Assembly (NCBI RefSeq): GCF_014360585.1
Contig: NZ_JACIXG010000003.1
Coordinates: forward strand, 62,001 to 126,000
Reading direction: 5' to 3'
From: Nocardioides sp.
GTDB taxonomy: Bacteria > Actinomycetota > Actinomycetes > Propionibacteriales > Nocardioidaceae
Length of the DNA: 64,000 nucleotides
Shown here: positions 17,456 through 23,873 of the stretch, piece by piece
Layout: every line of letters starts with the position of its first letter
How positions within the stretch are numbered: position 1 is the stretch's first letter
Program-made: the position numbers and the translations under genes
The notes under the pieces: generated by a model
The model's database searches: none
Told to the model about the DNA's origin: nothing
What the model saw: only the letters and a program-made list of their open reading frames with translations

Positions 17456-18346
17456 TCAGGGGGTGACGTTGAGCTTGGCGAAGATCTCCAGCGTCGCCTT
17501 GGAGCGGTTGAGCGTGTAGAAGTGGAGCCCAGGCGCACCCCCGTCGAGGAGCTCCTGACACAGCTCGGCGGCCACCGCGATGCCCTCGGCTCGGATGTCG
17601 GCCGGCTCCGGGCCGGCGGCGGTGAGGCGCTGGACGATCTCGTCGGGGACCTCGGCACCGATGAGCTCGCTCTGGCGGCGGATGGCGGCGAGGTTCAGGA
17701 TCGGCATGATCCCCGGCAGGATCGGGAGGTCGACACCGCGGGCGCGGACCCGGTCGACGAGCCCGAAGTAGTCGGCCGCACGGAAGAACATCTGAGTGAC
17801 CGCGAACTCGGCGCCGGCCTCGGCCTTGGCGACCAGCACGTCGGCGTCGGCCTCGATCGACGCCGCGCTCGGATGACCCTCCGGGAAGGCGGCGACGCCG
17901 ATGCGGAAGTCACCGCGCTCCCTGGCCAGCCTCACCACGTCGATCGCGTAGTCGAGTCCCCCGGCGGTCGGCGTCCACTCGGCACGCGGCCCGTCGGCGG
18001 GGTCGCCTCGCAACGCCATCACGTGGGTGACGCCCTGAGCGGCGTAGGAGTCCAGGATCGTGGCGACCTCGTCGCGGGTGTGGCCGACGCAGGTCAGATG
18101 AGCGACAGGCAGCAGCTCGGTCTCGGCGGCGATCCGGCCGGTGATGGCGACGGTCTTGTCACGGGTCGAGCCGCCGGCGCCGTAGGTGACGCTCACGAAC
18201 GTCGGACGGTAGGGCTCCAGCGCACGGACCGCGTTCCACAGCTGCTCCTCGCCGGCTTCGTCCTTCGGCGGGAAGAACTCGAAGGAGAACGAGCGGTCGC
18301 CCTCGTTGATCAGCTCCGCGAGGGAGCGTCCACGTCCGGTCACCAT
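17456..18346 (-). CDS. metF: 5,10-methylenetetrahydrofolate reductase MetF
   Basis: A 296-aa flavoenzyme reducing methylene-THF to methyl-THF for methionine synthesis. Visible family blocks are FSFEFFPPKDEAGEEQLW, VSVTYGAGGSTRDKT, HLTCVGHTRDEV, ALRGDPADGP and AEFAVTQMFFRAADYF. Length is typical of bacterial MetF. ATG 18346 follows a -10-like TACGAT by six bases with no ribosome site, suggesting a leaderless mRNA. It is divergent from the polyprenyl synthase gene, an arrangement shared with mycobacteria. Confidence 0.97.
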   Translation of the reverse strand: MVTGRGRSLAELINEGDRSFSFEFFPPKDEAGEEQLWNAVRALEPYRPTFVSVTYGAGGSTRDKTVAITGRIAAETELLPVAHLTCVGHTRDEVATILDSYAAQGVTHVMALRGDPADGPRAEWTPTAGGLDYAIDVVRLARERGDFRIGVAAFPEGHPSAASIEADADVLVAKAEAGAEFAVTQMFFRAADYFGLVDRVRARGVDLPILPGIMPILNLAAIRRQSELIGAEVPDEIVQRLTAAGPEPADIRAEGIAVAAELCQELLDGGAPGLHFYTLNRSKATLEIFAKLNVTP

Positions 18347-18380
18347 CAGGCCATCGTAGGCAGTGGCCTAGGCTCGGAGA

Positions 18381-19466
18381 GTGAATGAAACGTGGGACGC
18401 CGATGAATTCCGCCGTCGCGTCCAGGGCGCTCTGGACACCTTCCTCGCGACGCAGATCGAGCGGCTGGTCCCGCTCGGGGACGACGTGGAACCGCTGCTG
18501 CGCCGGGCCCGCGAGTCGATGTCCGGAGGCAAGCGGCTACGAGCCGCGTTCTGCTACTGGGGCTTCCGCGCGGTGCGCCCCGCCCCCTCCCCTGCCGAGG
18601 AGGAGTCGCTCGTGCGGGCGGCCGCCGCGCTCGAGCTGCTCCAGGCCTCGGCCCTCGTCCACGACGACGTCATCGACGACTCCGACACCCGGCGCGGCGC
18701 CCCGTCCGCGCACCGCGCGTTCGAGGCCGACCACTCCGCCGCGGGGTGGCCCGGGCGGTCCCGCGCCTACGGTGATGCCGCAGCCGTGCTCCTCGGTGAC
18801 CTGCTGCTGACCTGGTCCGACGAGCTGCTGCGTACCGCTGGGTTCGGGGCGCCCGAGACCGCCGACGCGCTCTCGGTGTTCGACCACACCCGCACCGAGG
18901 TCATCGCCGGGCAGTTCCTCGACATCACCGTCCAGGCGCGCGGTGTCGCGGATGTCGAGGCCGCGATGAAGGTGGTGCGCTACAAGGCCGCCAAGTACTC
19001 CGTCGAGCGGCCCCTCCACGTCGGCGCCGCCCTGGGCGGCGCCTCGCCCGAGCAGATCGAGGCGCTGTCGGCCTACGGCCTGCCCGTGGGCGAGGCCTTC
19101 CAGCTCCGCGACGACCTCCTCGGCGTCTTCGGAGACCCCTCGGTCACTGGGAAGCCCGCCGGCGACGATCTCGTCGAGGGCAAGCGCACCGTCCTGGTCG
19201 CCCTGGCCCTCACGGGCTCTCCGCCCGCCGAGGCCGACCTCCTCGACCGCTCGCTCGGCCAGCCGCTCACCGAGGACCAGGTCTCCGTGCTGCGTACGAT
19301 CATCGCCTCCTCCGGCGCGGAGCAGCAGGTCGAGAAGACCATCACCGAGCTCGCCGACCAGGGCCTCACCGCCCTCGACGACGCCCGAGCATCGGGACTC
19401 CTCGACGGGCACGCCGCCACCACCCTCCGCGCCCTCGCCACCGCCGCCACCCAGCGCGCCCTCTGA
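18381..19466 (+). CDS. idsA: Polyprenyl diphosphate synthase (IdsA/GrcC type)
   Basis: A 361-aa trans-isoprenyl diphosphate synthase that condenses isopentenyl diphosphate with allylic diphosphates. The first aspartate-rich motif is in HDDVIDDSDTRRG and the second is in FQLRDDLLGVFGD; GGKRLRA and KTAKYSVE-like substrate regions are present. Chain length cannot be set with confidence. GTG 18381 lies six bases after TAGGCT, so the transcript is probably leaderless. Confidence 0.94.
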   Translation: MNETWDADEFRRRVQGALDTFLATQIERLVPLGDDVEPLLRRARESMSGGKRLRAAFCYWGFRAVRPAPSPAEEESLVRAAAALELLQASALVHDDVIDDSDTRRGAPSAHRAFEADHSAAGWPGRSRAYGDAAAVLLGDLLLTWSDELLRTAGFGAPETADALSVFDHTRTEVIAGQFLDITVQARGVADVEAAMKVVRYKAAKYSVERPLHVGAALGGASPEQIEALSAYGLPVGEAFQLRDDLLGVFGDPSVTGKPAGDDLVEGKRTVLVALALTGSPPAEADLLDRSLGQPLTEDQVSVLRTIIASSGAEQQVEKTITELADQGLTALDDARASGLLDGHAATTLRALATAATQRAL

Positions 19467-19467
19467 A

Positions 19468-19552
19468 GCCGAAGCGTCACTGCGGTCGGCCGAAGCGTCA
19501 CGGTCATGCCACCTCGGCCGACGTACGTGACTTCTCGGCCGACGCACCTGAC
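19468..19552. repeat. Four degenerate short tandem repeats between convergent genes
   Basis: GCCGAAGCGTCAC occurs at 19468-19480 and 19489-19501, then GCCGACGTACGTGAC at 19517-19531 and GCCGACGCACCTGAC at 19538-19552, spaced about 21-28 bp. They fill almost the whole gap between idsA and rskA. They could be a remnant repeat, a protein-binding array or a bidirectional terminator region; no long hairpin is evident. Confidence 0.6.
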
Positions 19553-19559
19553 GTCTCGG

Positions 19560-20237
19560 CTAGAGCGAGGTGGCGGGCATCTCGAAGAGGACCTTGTCGG
19601 ACGGCTGGTCGGAGCCGCCCTCGGGTTCCATGGTGACCATCAGGTCGCCGTCCTCGACGGGTACGGCGACGGACATCTCCTCGCCCAGGACGCCGGCCGA
19701 CTCCATCCCGGCGTCGGTGTGCCACCAGACCTGGTAGGTCATGCCGGCGGGGCGGTCGAGGTGGGCGGCATCGACGGCGACCATGTGCATCTCGGGTGAC
19801 ATCGCGACCATCAGCTCGCCGTCGGAGGTGTTCTCCTTGTGCATCTTCGCGTCCGGGGCCGATATCACCTGAGCTGCGGTCATGGTGGGCGGGTGATCGT
19901 CGCTCAGGACCATTCCGAGGCCCACGCCGACGCCGATGACCAGCGCGGCCGCCACAGCCACAGCGCCCATGAGCCAGCGACGGCGAGGCCGGCGTGCGGC
20001 CACCACGGGTGGGAGCTGCGGCGTCTGCGCAGCCGTACGCAGCACCCGGTCGCGCAGCGGAGCCGGCGGCGTCGCGGCGACCCCGCCGGCGAGCGAGGTG
20101 GTCGCCGGCCGCAGCGAGTCGACCTCCTCGCGACACTCGGCGCAGGCAGCCAGGTGGGCCTCGAAATCGGCACGCTCCCGCGGCACCAGGGCGTCGAGAA
20201 GGTAGGCCCCGAGCAGGCCGTGCACGTCAGGCGCCAT
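19560..20237 (-). CDS. rskA: Anti-sigma-K factor RskA
   Basis: A 225-aa membrane anti-sigma factor. The N-terminal anti-sigma domain has the zinc-binding HLAACAEC motif (H28, C32, C35), a single membrane helix (about 87-110), and an extracytoplasmic RskA domain with TYQVWWHTDAGMESAGVL. Members hold SigK at the membrane until proteolysis frees it. The start overlaps the end of sigK by 11 bp, so the two are co-translated. Confidence 0.94.
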   Translation of the reverse strand: MAPDVHGLLGAYLLDALVPRERADFEAHLAACAECREEVDSLRPATTSLAGGVAATPPAPLRDRVLRTAAQTPQLPPVVAARRPRRRWLMGAVAVAAALVIGVGVGLGMVLSDDHPPTMTAAQVISAPDAKMHKENTSDGELMVAMSPEMHMVAVDAAHLDRPAGMTYQVWWHTDAGMESAGVLGEEMSVAVPVEDGDLMVTMEPEGGSDQPSDKVLFEMPATSL

Positions 20238-20829
20238 CGCGAGCCTCCAGACAGTCTCTGAGACGGATCAGCCCGTCCCGCATCCGCGTCTTCACCGTCG
20301 ACAGCGGCCGGCCGAGCATCTCCGCGACCTCGGCATAGGTGAAGCCCTGGTAGTAGGCGAGTCGCACGGACTGCGACTGCAGCGGCGTGAGCGCCTCAAG
20401 GCAGCGGCGTACGCCATCGTGCTCCGACGCCGTGACCACCGCCTCCTCCGGGCCGGCGACCTCCACCGGCTCGCGCCGGGCGACATGCTCCTCTCGTGCA
20501 CGCGAGGCCTCCGAGGAGCGCACCGCGTCGACGGCCCGCCGGTGCGCGATCGTCAGCACCCAGGTCCGGACCGAGCCGCGCGCCTCGTCGAACCGAGCGG
20601 CCTGACGCCACACCTCGGTGAACACCTCCTGGGTCACCTCCTCCGCACGCGAAGGGTCACGCACAACCCGCCGCGCCACCCCGAAGACGAGCGGAGCCAG
20701 GTCGTCGTAGATCCACCCGAAGGCATGCAGGTCGCCACCGGCGACTGCGGCAAGCACGCCCGCCACGTCCAGGCCGTCATCGGGGTCGCGTGACGGCTCC
20801 TCGCCCACGACCCGCAATGCTCGCCGCAC
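20227..20829 (-). CDS. sigK: ECF RNA polymerase sigma factor SigK
   Basis: A 200-aa ECF sigma factor: region 2 (DDLAPLVFGVARRVVRDPSRAEEVTQEVFTEVW) binds the -10 element and region 4 (LTPLQSQSVRLAYYQGFTYAEVAEMLG...STVKTRM) binds the -35 element. GTG 20829 has GGAAGGAG at ideal spacing; the long frame upstream of it is spurious. It overlaps rskA, its regulator. A SigK-like promoter (CCAATC-N16-GCGAAT) lies upstream, consistent with autoregulation. Confidence 0.95.
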   Translation of the reverse strand: MRRALRVVGEEPSRDPDDGLDVAGVLAAVAGGDLHAFGWIYDDLAPLVFGVARRVVRDPSRAEEVTQEVFTEVWRQAARFDEARGSVRTWVLTIAHRRAVDAVRSSEASRAREEHVARREPVEVAGPEEAVVTASEHDGVRRCLEALTPLQSQSVRLAYYQGFTYAEVAEMLGRPLSTVKTRMRDGLIRLRDCLEARDGA

Positions 20830-20867
20830 GCGCACTCCTTCCGACAGACCGACAGCTCTCACAACGG

Positions 20868-20895
20868 ATTCGCAGCCGAAGAGTGGGAGGATTGG
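20868..20895 (-). promoter_or_regulatory. Putative SigK-dependent promoter of sigK
   Basis: On the minus strand CCAATC (20895-20890) and GCGAAT (20873-20868) are separated by 16 bp. The mycobacterial SigK consensus is CCATCC-N16/17-CCGAAT, so each box has two differences. The predicted start site lies about 30 nt before sigK and leaves room for its ribosome site. Confidence 0.5.
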
Positions 20896-20897
20896 TC

Positions 20898-20925
20898 CCA
20901 TCCGCGCATCGATCAGCAACGAACC
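20898..20925 (+). promoter_or_regulatory. Putative SigK-dependent promoter of the Mo oxidoreductase
   Basis: CCATCC (20898-20903), a 16-bp spacer and CGAACC (20920-20925) closely match the SigK consensus. The -10 box ends six bases before the ATG at 20932, so the mRNA should start at the start codon. It is back to back with the sigK promoter. Confidence 0.55.
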
Positions 20926-20931
20926 CACAGC

Positions 20932-22476
20932 ATGACATTCCGCACGCTCCCGAGCGGCCCTGTTGCCGGCATCGCCGCCGGCGTACTCGGCCTCGGCATC
21001 GCCGAGCTCATCGCCGCCCTCGCCGGCGGCGCCTCTCCCCTGCTCGCGCTCGGCGACCGAGTCATCGACCTCACCCCGCGCTGGCTCAAGGAGGCGGCGG
21101 TCGCCACGTTCGGCACCGCCGACAAGCCGATCCTGCTGGCCTGTGTCGCGCTGGTGACGCTGGCCCTCCTCGGCGTGGCCGGTGCTCTGGCCGTACGCCG
21201 CCTCCCACTCGGCGTGGGCATGCTGCTGATCCTCGGCGCGGTCGACATCGCCGCCCTCCTCGCCGACCGGTCCGGGAACGGGACCGCGAGCCCGGCAACA
21301 GGCATCGTCGCGCTGCTGATCGGCCTGGCGGTCGGCATCACGTCCCTGGTGCTCCTGACCCGTCGCCTGAGAAGGCATGACGCCGCGACGACCGTCGCGA
21401 CCACCGAAGCGGAGGCGCCCGACGGCTTCGACCGCCGCAGGTTCCTGGTGGCGGCATCGGCCGTCACCGCGGCAGGCGTGGCGAGCGGGGTCGGCGCCAA
21501 GGTGGTCACCGGCCGCCGCCATCCGGCGACGAAGGTGGCGATCCCCGCGACGGTCTCCCCCGCCGCGCCCCTCCCGGCGGGGGCGGAGCTCCGCATCGAC
21601 GGTCTCACGCCCCACCTGACCTCCGTCGACGACTTCTACCGCATCGACATCGCGCTGCTCACCCCACGCCTCGACGTCGACGACTACCGGCTCAAGATCC
21701 ACGGCCTGGTCGAGAACCCGGTCGAGCTGACCTACCAGGATCTGCTGGCGATGCCGCTCTACGAGCGGCGACTGACGATCTGCTGCGTCTCCAACGAGGT
21801 CGGCGGCGACCTGATCGGCAACGCGACCTGGACCGGCGTACGCATCCGCGACGTCCTGAAACGAGCAGGCCTCGATCCCGATGCCGACGCCGTGAAGTCG
21901 ACCGGTGCCGACGGCATCACCATCGGCACACCCCTCGAGGCGCTCACCGACGGCCGCGACTCGCTGCTCGCGATCGCGCAGAACGGCGAGCCGCTGACCC
22001 GGGAGCACGGCTTCCCCGTACGCATGGTCGTCCCCGGCCTCTACGGCTACGTCTCGGCGACCAAGTGGCTCACCGAGCTCGAGGTCACCCGCTTCGCCGA
22101 CTTCCGCGCCTACTGGACCGATCGCGGCTGGTCCGCCGAGGGCCCGATCAAGACCGCGTGCCGCATCGACATCCCCGGCCGGGAGACGATGCCCGGCACC
22201 GTCACCGTCGCCGGGGTCGCCTGGGCACAGCACCGCGGCGTGAGCAAGGTCGAGGTACGCATCGACGACGGCCCCTGGCAGCCCGCCGAGCTCGCCGCCG
22301 AGGACAGCATCGACACCTGGCGGCAGTGGACCTACCGCTGGGACGCGACCGAGGGCGAGCACCAGGTCCAGGCACGCGCCTTCGACCGGTCCGGGAGACC
22401 CCAGACCGACGCCGAGGCGCCCCCGGCTCCCGACGGCGCCACCGGCTACCCCGCCCGCACCGTCACGGTCGGATGA
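20932..22476 (+). CDS. Molybdopterin-dependent oxidoreductase with membrane domain (sulfite-oxidase fold)
   Basis: A 514-aa protein. The first 145 residues form about four membrane helices. A Tat-like FDRRRFLVAASAV follows (about 164-176), then an extracytoplasmic oxidoreductase domain of the sulfite oxidase/YedY fold with the cofactor-ligand cysteine in LTICCVSNEVGGDLIGNA, and a C-terminal Mo-co dimerisation domain (VAGVAWAQHRGVSKVEVRIDDGPWQPA). YedY-like members repair methionine sulfoxide or act on other substrates; substrate here is unknown. It is divergent from sigK with a SigK-like promoter. Confidence 0.92.
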   Translation: MTFRTLPSGPVAGIAAGVLGLGIAELIAALAGGASPLLALGDRVIDLTPRWLKEAAVATFGTADKPILLACVALVTLALLGVAGALAVRRLPLGVGMLLILGAVDIAALLADRSGNGTASPATGIVALLIGLAVGITSLVLLTRRLRRHDAATTVATTEAEAPDGFDRRRFLVAASAVTAAGVASGVGAKVVTGRRHPATKVAIPATVSPAAPLPAGAELRIDGLTPHLTSVDDFYRIDIALLTPRLDVDDYRLKIHGLVENPVELTYQDLLAMPLYERRLTICCVSNEVGGDLIGNATWTGVRIRDVLKRAGLDPDADAVKSTGADGITIGTPLEALTDGRDSLLAIAQNGEPLTREHGFPVRMVVPGLYGYVSATKWLTELEVTRFADFRAYWTDRGWSAEGPIKTACRIDIPGRETMPGTVTVAGVAWAQHRGVSKVEVRIDDGPWQPAELAAEDSIDTWRQWTYRWDATEGEHQVQARAFDRSGRPQTDAEAPPAPDGATGYPARTVTVG

Positions 22477-22510
22477 GGCCCGGACTCAGCTCGGTCCAGA
22501 TCAGCCCAGA

Positions 22511-22942
22511 TCAGCCCAGGTCGGCGAGGTCGGTCTCGGGACCGTCGCCGCGCAGCAGCACGGTGAACGCCGGCCGGTCCTCGGCGATCTCCGCGGAGCG
22601 GTCCTTCAGGACCCCGACGATCTGGTCGAACGTGGCTCGATCCGCGTACGCCGCACACCCCCAGGTCTCCCACAGCAGCACGGTGGGCGCGGCGACGTCG
22701 CGCAGCGAGTCCCACAGCGCGTCGAGGTTGCGGCCGAAGTGGGCCGGGAACCCGAGCGCGGCGCCGATGGCGCCGAGCACCTCGTCCTTGGTCTCGGCCA
22801 CGTCGGCGATCTGCGCCAGCGACCAGCCGGCACCAGTCACCGAGTCGGCCAGGTCTCTCGCCGCCAGCTCGGTGTGCCAGCGGTAGACGCCGGGATCGAT
22901 CTTCCCGGCCAGAAGCCCTGCCAGTCCGCTCATTCTGGTCAC
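22511..22942 (-). CDS. Barstar-family ribonuclease inhibitor
   Basis: A 143-aa intracellular protein ending in a barstar domain: the conserved block KDEVLGAIGAALGFPAHFGRNLDALWDSL is the inhibitor helix-loop that plugs a barnase active site. GTG 22942 overlaps the stop of the adjacent ribonuclease as GTGA; ATG 22933 is an alternative. The overlap fits production of the inhibitor together with its toxin. Confidence 0.92.
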   Translation of the reverse strand: MTRMSGLAGLLAGKIDPGVYRWHTELAARDLADSVTGAGWSLAQIADVAETKDEVLGAIGAALGFPAHFGRNLDALWDSLRDVAAPTVLLWETWGCAAYADRATFDQIVGVLKDRSAEIAEDRPAFTVLLRGDGPETDLADLG

Positions 22943-23355
22943 CCCCGGTCGATCCGTGAGAACGACTCGTAATGGTCTTCGGTGTAGTAGAACTCTCCAC
23001 CCTCACCAGCGACGATACGCCGCGCACCCCGGTCGTCGGAGCCAGGCGTCGGCACGGTGTACTCCGCGTAGTAGCCCGAGGCCTCCTCCGGCAGGAGTCC
23101 CTCGCGGTTGCCGAAGGTGCTGCCGTCCTTGCCCGGGTAGGGGAAGGGGCCACCCGCGTCGATCAGCTCGAGGGTCTCGACCCCTTCGGGCGGCAGGTCG
23201 GACTCCGCGATCCAGGCAAGACCGCTCTCGGGGTCGGTGCCGCTCTTCGCGCCCCCGTCCGAGCCGGAGCCGTCGCCGGGACTGCCTCCGCATCCGGCGA
23301 CCAGCACCATCAAGACTGCGAGCAGCAGGCCAACCAGGGCGGACTTCGACCTCAC
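22939..23355 (-). CDS. Barnase-family ribonuclease, predicted lipoprotein
   Basis: A 138-aa guanyl-specific RNase. After a signal peptide with lipobox LVAGC (lipidated Cys about 22) and a Gly/Ser/Asp-rich linker comes the barnase/Sa core: GGPFPYPGKDGSTFGNREG, YYAEYTVPTPG (general base Glu), RGARRIV (Arg) and YYTEDHYESF (His), so all catalytic residues are present. GTG 23355 has GGAGGAG upstream. Lipid anchoring is unusual for this normally secreted family. It is paired with barstar. Confidence 0.93.
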   Translation of the reverse strand: MRSKSALVGLLLAVLMVLVAGCGGSPGDGSGSDGGAKSGTDPESGLAWIAESDLPPEGVETLELIDAGGPFPYPGKDGSTFGNREGLLPEEASGYYAEYTVPTPGSDDRGARRIVAGEGGEFYYTEDHYESFSRIDRG

Positions 23356-23388
23356 GAGGCTCCTCCGAGACGTACGGACCGGGTCTGC

Positions 23389-23760
23389 CTAGAGTGCCAT
23401 GGCCTGAGCCCGGCGCTTGACCTCCGACCCGCGATTCTCCCGAAGCGCGTCGATCGGACGGCCGGGCAGGTCGTCGTCGAGGAAGAGCCAGGCGATGATC
23501 TCGCGGTCGTCGTAGCGCCCGTCGTGGAGCACGTGGAGCAGCCCACCCAGACCCTTGACCGGCAGACCGTCCTGGATGAACAGGGCCGGGATGTGCTGGC
23601 CCTTCATCCCTGGAGGAACCGCCGCGGCGAGCTCGTGCTCGCGGATCATGGTGCGCACCTTCCCCACGGTCACTCCGAGCAGCGACGCGGCCGTGGCCCA
23701 GTCGATCCACTCGTCCACCAGGACACCCAGGTCCTGCTCCGCCAGCGACAGTTCACTCAT
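23389..23760 (-). CDS. Rv2175c-type DNA-binding protein
   Basis: A 123-aa protein resembling mycobacterial Rv2175c, a winged-helix DNA-binding substrate of kinase PknL. It has an N-terminal helix-turn-helix (WIDWATAASLLGVTVGKVRTMIREHEL) and the conserved C-terminal block LHDGRYDDREIIAWLFLDDDLPGRPIDALR. ATG 23760 lies seven bases after TAATGT, suggesting a leaderless mRNA. It is divergent from the Ser/Thr kinase gene, as in mycobacteria. The start truncates the longer open frame, whose extra sequence runs through the promoter. Confidence 0.9.
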   Translation of the reverse strand: MSELSLAEQDLGVLVDEWIDWATAASLLGVTVGKVRTMIREHELAAAVPPGMKGQHIPALFIQDGLPVKGLGGLLHVLHDGRYDDREIIAWLFLDDDLPGRPIDALRENRGSEVKRRAQAMAL

Positions 23761-23873
23761 AACAATCACATTACCGGCCTGGGTACGCACGACGGAAAGT
23801 CGTGAGTCGGACCCCCTGGTCCGTACCATTGCCCGGTCCGGAATACTTCTCCAACCGGAGACAGGAGGATGGC

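Noticed and set aside
20227..22362. 711-aa minus ORF running from sigK across the Mo oxidoreductase
   Set aside because: Only the last 200 codons encode SigK, which has its own GTG and ribosome site; the remainder is antisense to the oxidoreductase.
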